From: Aeromonas salmonicida subsp. salmonicida
GTDB taxonomy: Bacteria; Pseudomonadota; Gammaproteobacteria; Enterobacterales; Aeromonadaceae
DNA length: 64,000 nt
NCBI RefSeq assembly: GCF_001643305.1
Contig: NZ_LSGW01000068.1
Coordinates: forward strand, 51,114-115,113
Reading direction: 5' to 3'
Positions 18,991 to 29,100 of this stretch are shown here, in pieces. Within the stretch, counting starts at the first letter, position 1; each line of letters starts with the position of its first letter. The translations under genes and the position numbers were made by a program. Below the pieces are notes generated by a model that was not told where the DNA came from, searched no databases, and worked only from the letters and a program-made list of their open reading frames with translations.

Positions 18991-21900
18991 GCCGCTTCCC
19001 TCTGACTATACCCCAACAGGGGCTCTGGTCCGGTCATTTGCTCAACGACGACAAGGCCATGTTCAACACCGCCGAGTGCATCGCCTTTGATGGCAAGGTC
19101 GACGTGGCCGTGCTGGTGGCCGCGCTCACCCGGGCTGTGGGTGAGTGCGAGGCGCTCAAGGGCCACTTCGAAGACGATGGGGAGGCGGTCTGCTTCGTCT
19201 CGGACGAGGCGCCACTCGCCTATGGCGAGGTGAACCTTGAAAGCGATGACGAGGTCGTCGCCCGCGCCTGGGCATGGGCCGATCTGCGCCGCCCGTTCAA
19301 ACTGACCGAAGAGGCTCCCTGCCGCTTAGCCCTGCTGCGTGGCCCCGGTCGGGATTACCTCTACAGTTGCGTGCACCACATAGCGCTGGACGGTTTTGGC
19401 ACCACCTTGCTGTTCCAGCGTATCGCCGAACTCTATGGCGAAGGGCTGGCAGGGGCTGTGCCGTCGCCATCGCCGTTTGGCCTGCTGGATGAGGTGCTGG
19501 CCGAAGAGCTGGCCCGTGAGGAGAGCGGCAAGAACGCCGCCGCCCGCAGCTTCTGGCAGGAGCAATTGCAGGCCTGGCCCGAGGTGAAGTCCTTTGGCGA
19601 GACCCGCGCGCCCATCGCCGCCGAATTTATCCGCGAGAGCCGTCCGCTGCCCGCGGCGCTGTGGCAATCCCTGACCGGCTTTGCCGACGAGCACAAGCTG
19701 GGTTGGCCTGAGCTGCTGCTGGCCGGCCTATCGGCCCAGCTCTCCCTTGCCAGTGGCCAGCAACAAACGTTGCTTGGCCTGATGATGATGAACCGCATCG
19801 GCTCGGCCTCCCTGACCGTGCCCTGTATGCAGATGAACATCACCCCGTTGGCGCTGGCGCTCGGTGAAGAACTGGATCTGGCGGGGGCGGCCGGCGCCGT
19901 GGCCAAGGCCAAGCGCGGCGTGCGCAAGCACCAGCACTACCGCTACGAACTGCTGCGCCGCGACCTTGGCCTGGTGGGGGGCGACAAGCGATTGTTCGGC
20001 CCCTTGGTCAACATCATGCCGTTCGATCACGCCCGCCGTTTCGGGCCGCTCAGTGCCCATATCCTCAACATCAGCGCCGGCCCGGTGGAGGATCTCACCA
20101 TTGAGGTGCAGGTCGGCGCCGATGGCCAGCCCAGACTGGATCTGGACGCCAACCCCGGCTGTTACCAGCAGCAAGATCTGGCGACCATCGCCGATACCCT
20201 GTTCGCCCTGCTGGGCCGCTGGCTGGCCCAGCCCGCCCAGAACCTGGGCAGCCTCAAGGCCGACTGGCTGGCCGAGCAGCGGCAGGGAGCCATGATCACG
20301 GCTCCCGCTCACGAAGTGATCAAGGTGCGGCCGGTGCTGGACGCGCTCTGCCACTTCGCCGCCCAGACCCCGAACAAGATTGCCCTGATACAAGGGGAGG
20401 CGAGCGTCAGCTACGAGGCACTGCTGGCCCGCTGCGAGCAGATGGCAGCGGCCCTGCAGGCGTCCGGCGTGCAACCCGGGGACAGGGTCGGGGTCATGCT
20501 GGCCCGCTCTCCCCTGGCCATCTTCACCCAGCTGGCGGTGCTGCTGGCGGGCGCCGTCTATGTGCCCCTCGACCCCGAGCAGCCGCTGGAGCGCCAGGGC
20601 CATATACTGCGCCTTGGGGAGGTCAAGACCCTGATCACCCAGGCGGAGTATCGCCACAAGCTGGCCAGCCTGTTCGAGGGGCGCACGCTCCTGGCGGGGG
20701 ATCTGGTGAGCGACAACCGCTTGAACCAGCCAGCCGCCGGCCGCGCCGTCGCCTACCTGATGTTCACCTCGGGCTCGACCGGCCTACCCAAGGGGGTGGC
20801 GGTCAGTCACGGGGCGCTCGATCACTTCGCCGCTGCCGCCCGCTGCCGCTATCACCTGAACGAGGGGGCCCGGATGTTGCAATTTGCCCCCTTCAATTTC
20901 GACGCCAGCATAGAGGAGGTGTTTGCCACACTGAGCGCCGGTGCCACCCTGGTGCTGCGTACCGACGCCCTGCTCGAATCCATGGCCGCCTTCGCGGCCG
21001 GGGTGGAGCAGATGGGGATCACCCACCTCGACCTGCCCACCGCCTTCTGGAACGAGTGGGTGGTGGCGCTGACGGCGGGCCAGGCCCACATTCCGGCCTC
21101 CCTTGCCACCGTCATCATAGGCGGCGAGGCGGTTTACCCCGAGCAACTGGCCCAGTGGCAGCGCCAAGGTCGCTCAGATGTGCGTCTGTTCAACACCTAT
21201 GGCCCCACCGAGACCACTGTGGTGGTCACTACCCAGGAGCTGCAGCAGGAAGACCCGAACCAGGCCCAGCTGCCCATCGGTCTGCCGCTGCCCGGCATGC
21301 AGGCGCTCATTCTGGGGGCAGGGGAACAGCCTGCCAGCGAGGGGGAGATGGTGCTGCTCGGCCCACAGCTTGCCAACGGCTATGTGGGTGGCGTGCAGGG
21401 GAGCTTTGAGACCCTTAGGGTCGGTGAGCAGGCGCTGCCCGTCTATCGCACAGGCGATCGGGTGCGGCTGGCGGCCGGCCGGCTGGTCTATCTGGGCCGG
21501 CGCGACAACGAATTCAAGATCAGCGGCTATCGCATCCAGCCCGGCGAGGTGGAGGCTCAACTGCTGGCCCTGCCCGGGGTGGACGAGGCCTGCGTGCAGG
21601 GGGTGAGCATCGGCAGCGTACGCCGGCTGGTGGCCTTCGTGGCAGGCAGCGAGCGCGACAGTCGGGCCATCAAGGCGCAGCTCGCCAAGATGCTGCCCGC
21701 CGCCATGATCCCCACCGACTATCGCCACTATGACCAGCTGCCCCGCACCGGCTCCAACAAGCTGGATCGCAAGGCCCTGCTGGCTCAGTACCAGTCCACG
21801 GATGAGGCACTGACCCTCGGCAGTGAAACCGAGAACCGGGTCGGCGCCATCTGGCAGCAGATCCTGGGGCTGGCCACCATGGCGCCGGCGGACAACTTCT

Positions 21901-22076
21901 TCGAGCTGGGGGGGCAGTCCCTGCAGACCATACAGATAGTGAACCGGCTCGGTGCCGAGTTCGGGGTGCAGGTCAAGGTATCCGATGTGTTCGACCACCC
22001 CCGTCTGGACGACTTCTGCCGCTTCCTCGACGGCAAGCTGACCGAGGATGAAGAGAGTGTGGAGATGGTCTGGTGA
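18987..22076 (+). CDS. amoF: Non-ribosomal peptide synthetase AmoF (C-A-T)
   Basis: 1029-residue single-module NRPS. The condensation domain has HHIALDGFG near 130; the adenylation domain has [13 protein letters not shown] near 594, [20 protein letters not shown] and YRTGDRVR; the thiolation domain has [15 protein letters not shown] with Ser near 977. Reading the pocket by alignment to GrsA gives approximately DAEDIGTVVK. The acidic residues at positions 239 and 278 suit a basic substrate, most likely lysine (inference). There is no thioesterase domain, unlike EntF. Amonabactins contain two lysines, so this module probably acts more than once. The ATG overlaps the amoB stop; a reading from 18870 would run through amoB. 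Confidence 0.93.
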   Translation: MSRFPLTIPQQGLWSGHLLNDDKAMFNTAECIAFDGKVDVAVLVAALTRAVGECEALKGHFEDDGEAVCFVSDEAPLAYGEVNLESDDEVVARAWAWADLRRPFKLTEEAPCRLALLRGPGRDYLYSCVHHIALDGFGTTLLFQRIAELYGEGLAGAVPSPSPFGLLDEVLAEELAREESGKNAAARSFWQEQLQAWPEVKSFGETRAPIAAEFIRESRPLPAALWQSLTGFADEHKLGWPELLLAGLSAQLSLASGQQQTLLGLMMMNRIGSASLTVPCMQMNITPLALALGEELDLAGAAGAVAKAKRGVRKHQHYRYELLRRDLGLVGGDKRLFGPLVNIMPFDHARRFGPLSAHILNISAGPVEDLTIEVQVGADGQPRLDLDANPGCYQQQDLATIADTLFALLGRWLAQPAQNLGSLKADWLAEQRQGAMITAPAHEVIKVRPVLDALCHFAAQTPNKIALIQGEASVSYEALLARCEQMAAALQASGVQPGDRVGVMLARSPLAIFTQLAVLLAGAVYVPLDPEQPLERQGHILRLGEVKTLITQAEYRHKLASLFEGRTLLAGDLVSDNRLNQPAAGRAVAYLMFTSGSTGLPKGVAVSHGALDHFAAAARCRYHLNEGARMLQFAPFNFDASIEEVFATLSAGATLVLRTDALLESMAAFAAGVEQMGITHLDLPTAFWNEWVVALTAGQAHIPASLATVIIGGEAVYPEQLAQWQRQGRSDVRLFNTYGPTETTVVVTTQELQQEDPNQAQLPIGLPLPGMQALILGAGEQPASEGEMVLLGPQLANGYVGGVQGSFETLRVGEQALPVYRTGDRVRLAAGRLVYLGRRDNEFKISGYRIQPGEVEAQLLALPGVDEACVQGVSIGSVRRLVAFVAGSERDSRAIKAQLAKMLPAAMIPTDYRHYDQLPRTGSNKLDRKALLAQYQSTDEALTLGSETENRVGAIWQQILGLATMAPADNFFELGGQSLQTIQIVNRLGAEFGVQVKVSDVFDHPRLDDFCRFLDGKLTEDEESVEMVW

Positions 22077-22105
22077 TGAGCAAGATGACGAAGGAGCCGC
22101 AAAAA

Positions 22106-22855
22106 ATGGCGTTTGATTTCAGTGGCAAGCGGGTCTGGGTGACCGGAGCTGGCCGTGGCATAGGGCGCGAGGTGGCAGAGCAGTTCGTGGCCGCCGGCGC
22201 CGCCGTGGTGGGGCTGGATCTGGCGTTCCCCGAGGCAGACTACCCCTATGCCACCCGGCTGCTCGACATCGGTGATGCCGCAGCGGTGAACGCCTGTTGC
22301 GCAGCGCTGCTGGCAGACGGCGGGCTGGATGTGCTGGTCAACGGGGCCGGGGTGCTGCGCCTCGGCCCCACCGAAAACTTGAGCGACCAGGATTGGCACG
22401 ACTGCATGACGGTCAACGCCACCGGCGTCTTCTATCTGCTGCGGGCCCTGGTGCCCCACTTCAAGACGCAGCGGCGCGGCGCCATCGTCACCATAGGCTC
22501 CAACGCGGCCCATGTGCCGCGCATGCAGATGGCGGCCTACTGCGCCTCCAAGGCGGCGGTCACCAGCCTGACCCAGACGGTGGGGCTGGAGTTGGCCCCC
22601 TTCGGTGTGCGGGTCAACCTGGTGTCGCCGGGCTCGACGGATACCCCCATGTTGCGCGGCATGCTGCCGGACGAGGGGGCCATGGCCCGCACCATTGCCG
22701 GGCTGCCGGATCAGTTCAAGCTCGGTATTCCCCTGCGCAAAATCGCCACCCCGGCGGAGATCGCCAATACAGTGCTCTTCCTGGCCTCGGACTTGGCCAG
22801 CCATATCACGCTGCAGGATCTGGTCGTCGATGGCGGCGCCACCCTGAGCGCCTGA
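22106..22855 (+). CDS. amoA: 2,3-dihydro-2,3-dihydroxybenzoate dehydrogenase
   Basis: 249-residue short-chain dehydrogenase (EntA family) oxidising 2,3-dihydro-DHB to DHB with NAD+. The nucleotide motif is WVTGAGRGIG at residues 9-18, then VLVNGAGV, the catalytic Ser in IGSNAAHVPR, and YCASKAA with the Tyr-x3-Lys pair near residues 145-149. Start: ATG at 22106 preceded by AAGGAG (22091-22096) and matching the EntA N-terminus; in-frame GTG 22073 and ATG 22076/22085 would add up to eleven residues and lack as good an RBS. It lies in the operon between amoF and amoG. Confidence 0.93.
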   Translation: MAFDFSGKRVWVTGAGRGIGREVAEQFVAAGAAVVGLDLAFPEADYPYATRLLDIGDAAAVNACCAALLADGGLDVLVNGAGVLRLGPTENLSDQDWHDCMTVNATGVFYLLRALVPHFKTQRRGAIVTIGSNAAHVPRMQMAAYCASKAAVTSLTQTVGLELAPFGVRVNLVSPGSTDTPMLRGMLPDEGAMARTIAGLPDQFKLGIPLRKIATPAEIANTVLFLASDLASHITLQDLVVDGGATLSA

Positions 22856-22863
22856 GGTAAGTC

Positions 22864-25800
22864 ATGAACAATATGATAACGCTGCTAAAACAGCTGGAAC
22901 GCCAGGGTGTCAGGCTGGCCCTCAACGAGAAAGGGCAGCTGATTTCCCAGTCGAGCAAGGAGGCACTGACCCCCGCCATCGGCACCCAAATCAAGGCGCA
23001 CAAGGATGAGCTGGTGCGCTGTCTGGCGGCCCGCGCCGCCTTCGAGGCACCTATCGTCGCCCAGGGAGCCCAGAGCGGGCCGCTCTCTTCCTCCCAGAGC
23101 GGGCTCTGGTTTATCGAGCAGTATGAGGAGGCCTCCCATCTCTACAATATGCCAGTCTACTTCAGGGTCCGTGGCGAGCTGGATACCCGAGCCCTGGAAT
23201 TTGCCTTCGATCACCTGTTTGCCCGCCACCCCAGCATGCGCACTCGCTTCATCAAGGACGAGGCGGGCAGGGGGGCCCAGGAGATACTGCCGCACCTTCC
23301 CTTCACCTTGCCTGTTGAAGACGTCAGCCAGCAGCCGCAAGCCGAACGCGAGGCCTATGTGGCCAGGCGGGTGCGCGAGGAGATAGGGCGCCCCTTCTCT
23401 CTGACCAAAGGGGACTTGAGTCGGGTGCACCTTATTCGGTTGGGGTCTCATGAACATGTGCTGTTGATCACCCAGCACCACATCGTCTCGGACGGCTGGT
23501 CGGTCAAGAACATGTTTGCCGACTTGAAGCGCGCCTTCCTGGCCCATCAGAACCGGGAGCCCTTGAGCGTGCCCGAGTTGCCGCTCACCTATCTCGACTA
23601 TGCCCACTGGTTCAATTCGCCGCGCTTTCTTGACTATCACGCCGAGTTCAAGCCGTTCTGGGTCGACCGGCTCGGTGGCAGCCCCGAGGTGCACGGCCTG
23701 CCGCTGGACAAGCCCCGCCCGGCCCATCAGGCCAGCGGCGGCGAGCTGGTCTTCTCCACCATAGACAACACCCTGTGGGAGAGCTTCAAACGGCTGTGCC
23801 AGCGCCACAACACCTCCAACTTCATCGGCCTGCATGCCCTGTTTGCCCTGCTGATGGTGCGCCAGAGTGGCGAGAAGGAGGTCGTCATAGGCACGCCGCT
23901 CGCCTACCGCGAGCGCCACGAGATAGAGTCCCTGGTGGGCTTCTTCGTCAATACCCTGGTACTGCGCACCCGGCTCGACGGTCGCCCCAGCTTTGTCGAC
24001 TACCTGCAGCAGTGTCGGGAGGAGGATCTGGCGGCCTTCGATCACCAGCTCTACCGCTTCGAGGCGCTGGCCGAGGCCATAGGCGCCGATCGCACCACCG
24101 CCATCAACCCCATCTTCCAGATCATGCTGGTCTATCAGGCCAAGGTGGATTTCAACGATCTCATCCCTGGCTGCCAGCTGGTGGAGGAGACCTCGCCGGT
24201 GCTGCCCGCCAAGACCGACATCTCGGTCAAGGTGACCGAGTTGATGGATTCCGTCAGGGTGGATTGGCTGTTCGCCACCGCCCTGTTCGAGCGAGAGACC
24301 ATCCAGTCTTACGCCGATCGTCTGCTGCACCTGATGCGCGCCGTGGTGGCGGCCCCCGAGACCGACATCTGGCAGCTGCCGCTGGAGGCGGGCACAGACC
24401 AAGCAGCGCTGGCCGCCGAGCTCGCCAGCCTGCCCCTGGATTACCCCAGCCGCGACACCCTGCTCTGCCACATAGAGCGCCGCGCGGCGGAGCGTCCCGA
24501 CGCGCTGGCGGTGAGTGATGGCGAAGGCGCCCTGAGTTACGGCGAGCTGGAGGCGCGCGCCAACCGGCTGGCCCACTGGCTGCTGACCCGAGGCGTGAAG
24601 CCGGGCGCCGCCATCGGCATCCAGGCCAGACGGGATGTGGCTTTCGCGGTCGCCCTGCTCGCCTGCTGGAAGGCGGGGGCGGCCTATGTGCCGCTCGATC
24701 CCGCCTATCCCGCCGAGCGATTGGCCCATATCCTCGGTGACGCCAGCATTGTGCTGGTGCTGGGAGGAGAGCCGGATGCCCGGCTCGCCGAAGCCATCAA
24801 GGGCACAGATGCCGGTTACCACAACCTGCATCGGCTGGCGCTGGATGGGCTGCCAAGCAAGGCTCCCACCATCCCCCGGGACGCGGCCATGCTGGCCCAG
24901 ATCATCTACACCTCCGGCAGTACCGGCTTGCCCAAGGGGGTCATGGTGGAGCAGGGCAGCCTGGTCAACCTGATGGCGGATCACGGCGCGCGCATCGTCC
25001 TTGATCAGGATGGCGCCATGTTCAACTGCATGTCCCTGTCGTTCGATGCGGGCAACATGACAACCCTGCTGCCGCTCTACTGCGGCGCGGCCCTGCACTT
25101 TGGCGAGCCGGGCGAGGGGGCCATCACGGCCGCGATCAACTGTGGCGCCAGCCATATGATCCTGCCCACCGCCCTGCTGGCGAACCTGTTGCCACCGACC
25201 GATCTCGGTTCTCTGCGCGCCATCGGTTTTGGCGGTGAAGCCTGCCCGAGCAGCCTGGTGGAACGCTGGGGGGAGCGGATAGCACTCTTTAACATGTACG
25301 GCCCGACCGAGTGCACAGTCACGGCGCTCTGCGCGCGGCTCGTGCCGGGTCAGCCCATCACCATAGGCCAGCCTATCAGCAATTTAAAAGCGCTGATCCT
25401 GGACGAAGGGGGCAACCTCTGCCCCGTCGGTGTGCCCGGTGAGCTCTGCCTGAGTGGTCTCGGCCTTGCCCGTGGCTACCTCAATCTGCCTGAGCGTACT
25501 CAAGAGGCCTTTATCGATCTCGCCTTGGCGGGTCGTACTTATCGCCTCTACCGCACAGGCGATCGGGCGCTCAGGCGCCGCGACGGCAACATCCAATATC
25601 TGGGCCGGATTGACGAGCAGATCAAGCTGCGGGGCTATCGCATCGAGCCCGGCGAGATAGAGACGCAAGTCGCCGCGCTGTGCCCGGCCATCCGCCAGAT
25701 CAAGGTGGTGGTGCAGGAGGGTCGCCTGCTGGCGTACGCCTGCCTGCATGAGGGGGCGAGCGAGCCGGACGGCGAGGCCCTGCTGCAACGGGCCGGTGAA

Positions 25801-28800
25801 TGCCTGCCCGAATACATGGTGCCGGTGCGGCTCTGCTGGCTGCCCGAGATGCCGCTCACCCCCAACGGCAAGCTGGATGTGCGCCGCCTGCCCGCCATTG
25901 ATTGGCAGCAGAGCAAGAGTGAGCCACAAAGCGAGCTGGAGCAGACTGTGCTCGCCATCTGGCAGGGGGTGCTCAAGCAACCCCTCGGGGTGGAGGATGA
26001 CTTCTTCCGCTTGGGGGGAGATTCCATCCTCAGCATCCAGCTCACCACAAGGCTGCGGGATGCGGGGCTGCACTGCAGCGTCAAGGACGTGTTCGAGGCC
26101 AAGACTGTGCGCCGCCTCTGCCGCCAGCTCGGCCAGCAGCAGGCGGTCAGCCACCAGACCGAACAGGGCAACCTGGTCGGCGACTTCCCGCTCCATCCCA
26201 TCCAGCACTGGTTCTTCGAGCAGGGCTTCGCCAAGCCAGGCCACTGGAACCAGGGGGTAATACTGCGCCTGCCCGCCGGGATCGATGATGACACCCTGGC
26301 CGGCTGGCTGACCACACTGCGCCAGCATCATGACGCCCTGCGTCTGGCGGTGACCCCGAGCGGTCAGCGCTATCTGGCCGAGCTGGCGCTGCCGCCGCTG
26401 CCGACCCTGGATGCAGGAACACTCGGCGGGGCTGAACTGCAGGCCCGCCTGACCGAGTTGCAAGGGGATCTGGAGCCTGCCAGCGGCCACACCCTGGCCT
26501 GGACCCGCCTGCGCAACCTGGCCATCGAGGGCGAGGCAGAGCCGGTGGAGGGGCTTTTCCTCGCCTTCCACCATCTGGTCATCGATGCCGTCTCCTGGCG
26601 CATTCTGGCCGAGGATCTCGCCCGGGTGAGCAGGGGCGAGCCCCTGCCCGCCAAGGGCAGCAGCTATCGCCAGTGGGGCGAAGGGCTGGCCGCCTACGCC
26701 CTGCGCGAAGAGGATCAACTGGCGTTCTGGCTGGCCCAGGGGGAAGGTAGTCAGCAAGGTCTGCTGGAGGCCGAACGCGCCGAAGATGGCCGCGCCGCCG
26801 CCAGCCTGCTGCAACTGGACAAGGAGACCACGGCCCGCTTGATAGACCCGGCCAATCAGGCCTTCTTCACCCGGGTGCCCGACCTGCTGCTGGCCGCCCT
26901 GACCCGCACCTTGAGCGAGCTGGGTTATGGCGCACGCCACTGCGTGATGCTGGAAGGGCACGGCCGTGAGGCAATCGATGCTGAAATCGATGTGAGCCGT
27001 ACCCTGGGCTGGTTCACCAGCACCTATCCGCTGGCGCTGGCCGATGAGCAAGAGTGGGATGCGCTGGTGTGCGCCACCAAGGAGCGGCTGCGGGCCGTAC
27101 CGGACAAGGGGGTAGGCTTCAACGCCCTTCGTCTGCACCATCCCCGTGGTTGGGAGCTGCCCGAAGCCCTCATCGTCTTCAATTACCTGGGGGTCAGCCA
27201 TCAGGGCGCTGCAGGTCAGCCCTGGCAGCCCCTGCCCATGGCGCCGGGGGCGCCTACTTCGCCGGACAACCTGCCGCGGGAGCTCATCAGCCTGCACGGG
27301 GGCGTCTATGACGGCTGTCTCACCCTGCGCCAGGTCGGCGCCCTCAACCAGCAAGGGAGCGACGCCTTGATGGTGCGGCTTTTTGCCAACCTGAAGGCGC
27401 TAGTGGATCACTGCTGTGGGGTGAGCGCCCCGCGCCACACCCCGAGCGACTTCCCGGGGCTTGGCCTCTCGCAATCGGCGCTCGACCAGGTGCTGAGCGG
27501 GCGCGAGGTGGAGACACTGCTGCCCATGACGTCCTTGCAGCAGAGCATGCTCTATCACAGGGCGCTGGCGCCTCGTGATACGGCTTACCATCTGCAGACC
27601 GAAATGGCGTATCACCAGCCACTGGACCTGGCGGTCTACCGCCAGGCCTGGCAGGCGCAGATCGCTCGCTGGCCGGCCCTGCGCAGCGAGCTGGTGCTGG
27701 CGGATGGGGTGGCACTGCAGCGCATCCTGCGCCATGCCGAGCTGCCATTCCACTATCAGGATCTGGTGGGGGATGAGCAGGCCGAGGCGCGCATCGCGGC
27801 CTATCGCCAGCAGGATCTGGCCCGCCCGATCCCGCTGGAGCAGGCTCCCTTGCTGCGGGTCGCCTGCTTCAAACTGGCACCCGATCACCACAAGGTCATT
27901 TTCAGTGCCCACCATGGCGTGCTGGATGGCTGGAGTGGTCCCGTATTGCTGGGCTCCCTGCATCGCTGCTATCAAGCCCTGATGAACGGCCTGCTGCCGC
28001 AAGCCGAAGCGGATGGGGCCTGGCTCGAATTTGGCCGCCATATCGCGAGCCAAACCCGCGCCAGCGAGGCCTACTGGCAGGGACGCGCGGAGCAGCTGGC
28101 CCGACCCAATGATCTCTCCCGCTTGTTTGGGGTGGCGCTGGAGCCGCAGCTGACGCAGCACAGGCCTGCGGTGTGCGGCCAGACCCTGGCGCCGCACGTG
28201 TCGGCTCAACTGGAAGCCCGCGCTCGCGAGCTGGGGGTGACCACGGGCTTGCTGGCCCAGTATGCCTGGCATCGCCTGTTGGCCCGCTGCTGTGGCGACG
28301 ACATCACCCTGGTGGGCAACGTGACCCCAGGCCGGGATTTCCCCATCGAGGGGATCACCCAGAGCGTCGGCCTCTATATCAACAGCCTGCCGCTTATCCT
28401 GGATTGGCGCACCGAGGCGACCCTGGCCGAGCATATTGCCCGGCTGCAGTCGGATTTGATGGCCCTCAATGAGCACGGCACCCAGTCGCTCGCCGCGCTG
28501 ACGCAGGGCAGGGCGCGCCTGTTCCAGAGCCTGTTCGTGTTCGAGAACTACCCTGTGCCGGCGCTGCCGGAGGAGCCGGAGCCCCATCAGCTGGTGCCGC
28601 GCTTTGGCGCCGTGGTGGAGAAGGTGGAGCTGCCGCTCTCCCTGGTGGTGAACGCCCGCGGCGGTCAGTTCAATCTGCGCTTTGAGTTCGACGGGGATCT
28701 GATCCCCATGGCGAAGGCCGAAGCCGTGCTGGCCGCCTGGCTGACCGAGCTTGGCTGGCTGGCGGGGGCGAGCCTTGCGCTGCCGGCCAGACCCGATGAG

Positions 28801-29100
28801 ATGAGCCTGCCTGCCCCCGTGGCAGCGCGCGTCGCGGCGCCAGTCGCTGAGCCCTGCCCGCCTGCGGCTCGTCCGCTGGTGGCCCTGTGGGAGCGCCAGT
28901 GCGGCGTGCCCGGCGTCTGGCAACAGACCCTGTGTGAACTCGGGGTGGATTCGGTGCAGCAGCTCGCCTTGCTGGCGGCCCTCAATGCCGCCTTTGCCGG
29001 CGAGCGAGCGCCGCTCACTTTGCGGGATCTCAAGGCCCATTCATCCCCCAGCCGGCTCTATCAGCACTGGCTGGTGCGACTGCCCGAGGAGGTGCTATGA
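22864..29100 (+). CDS. amoG: Non-ribosomal peptide synthetase AmoG (dock-C-A-T-E-C-T)
   Basis: 2078-residue NRPS. Order: an N-terminal TubC-like docking segment (1-55); C1 (HHIVSDGWS near 205); A1 ([12 protein letters not shown] near 681, FDAGNMTTL, NMYGPTECT); T1 (RLGGDSILSI near 1050); an epimerisation domain (HHLVIDAVSWRIL near 1236, EGHGREAI, GWFTSTYPL, NYLG); C2 (HHGVLDGWSG near 1683, SVGLYINSLPL); and a final T2 (ELGVDSVQQL near 2030). There is no adenylation domain between C2 and T2 and no thioesterase. The A1 pocket reads roughly DAMIGGMVTK, which I cannot assign; the E domain predicts that its residue becomes D-configured. T2 must be charged in trans, most simply by AmoH, whose start codon overlaps the amoG stop. 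Confidence 0.92.
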   Translation: MNNMITLLKQLERQGVRLALNEKGQLISQSSKEALTPAIGTQIKAHKDELVRCLAARAAFEAPIVAQGAQSGPLSSSQSGLWFIEQYEEASHLYNMPVYFRVRGELDTRALEFAFDHLFARHPSMRTRFIKDEAGRGAQEILPHLPFTLPVEDVSQQPQAEREAYVARRVREEIGRPFSLTKGDLSRVHLIRLGSHEHVLLITQHHIVSDGWSVKNMFADLKRAFLAHQNREPLSVPELPLTYLDYAHWFNSPRFLDYHAEFKPFWVDRLGGSPEVHGLPLDKPRPAHQASGGELVFSTIDNTLWESFKRLCQRHNTSNFIGLHALFALLMVRQSGEKEVVIGTPLAYRERHEIESLVGFFVNTLVLRTRLDGRPSFVDYLQQCREEDLAAFDHQLYRFEALAEAIGADRTTAINPIFQIMLVYQAKVDFNDLIPGCQLVEETSPVLPAKTDISVKVTELMDSVRVDWLFATALFERETIQSYADRLLHLMRAVVAAPETDIWQLPLEAGTDQAALAAELASLPLDYPSRDTLLCHIERRAAERPDALAVSDGEGALSYGELEARANRLAHWLLTRGVKPGAAIGIQARRDVAFAVALLACWKAGAAYVPLDPAYPAERLAHILGDASIVLVLGGEPDARLAEAIKGTDAGYHNLHRLALDGLPSKAPTIPRDAAMLAQIIYTSGSTGLPKGVMVEQGSLVNLMADHGARIVLDQDGAMFNCMSLSFDAGNMTTLLPLYCGAALHFGEPGEGAITAAINCGASHMILPTALLANLLPPTDLGSLRAIGFGGEACPSSLVERWGERIALFNMYGPTECTVTALCARLVPGQPITIGQPISNLKALILDEGGNLCPVGVPGELCLSGLGLARGYLNLPERTQEAFIDLALAGRTYRLYRTGDRALRRRDGNIQYLGRIDEQIKLRGYRIEPGEIETQVAALCPAIRQIKVVVQEGRLLAYACLHEGASEPDGEALLQRAGECLPEYMVPVRLCWLPEMPLTPNGKLDVRRLPAIDWQQSKSEPQSELEQTVLAIWQGVLKQPLGVEDDFFRLGGDSILSIQLTTRLRDAGLHCSVKDVFEAKTVRRLCRQLGQQQAVSHQTEQGNLVGDFPLHPIQHWFFEQGFAKPGHWNQGVILRLPAGIDDDTLAGWLTTLRQHHDALRLAVTPSGQRYLAELALPPLPTLDAGTLGGAELQARLTELQGDLEPASGHTLAWTRLRNLAIEGEAEPVEGLFLAFHHLVIDAVSWRILAEDLARVSRGEPLPAKGSSYRQWGEGLAAYALREEDQLAFWLAQGEGSQQGLLEAERAEDGRAAASLLQLDKETTARLIDPANQAFFTRVPDLLLAALTRTLSELGYGARHCVMLEGHGREAIDAEIDVSRTLGWFTSTYPLALADEQEWDALVCATKERLRAVPDKGVGFNALRLHHPRGWELPEALIVFNYLGVSHQGAAGQPWQPLPMAPGAPTSPDNLPRELISLHGGVYDGCLTLRQVGALNQQGSDALMVRLFANLKALVDHCCGVSAPRHTPSDFPGLGLSQSALDQVLSGREVETLLPMTSLQQSMLYHRALAPRDTAYHLQTEMAYHQPLDLAVYRQAWQAQIARWPALRSELVLADGVALQRILRHAELPFHYQDLVGDEQAEARIAAYRQQDLARPIPLEQAPLLRVACFKLAPDHHKVIFSAHHGVLDGWSGPVLLGSLHRCYQALMNGLLPQAEADGAWLEFGRHIASQTRASEAYWQGRAEQLARPNDLSRLFGVALEPQLTQHRPAVCGQTLAPHVSAQLEARARELGVTTGLLAQYAWHRLLARCCGDDITLVGNVTPGRDFPIEGITQSVGLYINSLPLILDWRTEATLAEHIARLQSDLMALNEHGTQSLAALTQGRARLFQSLFVFENYPVPALPEEPEPHQLVPRFGAVVEKVELPLSLVVNARGGQFNLRFEFDGDLIPMAKAEAVLAAWLTELGWLAGASLALPARPDEMSLPAPVAARVAAPVAEPCPPAARPLVALWERQCGVPGVWQQTLCELGVDSVQQLALLAALNAAFAGERAPLTLRDLKAHSSPSRLYQHWLVRLPEEVL

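Noticed and set aside
22885..25155. 756-codon open frame opposite amoG
   Set aside because: It shadows the conserved C1 and A1 domains of AmoG; no motif or RBS of its own.
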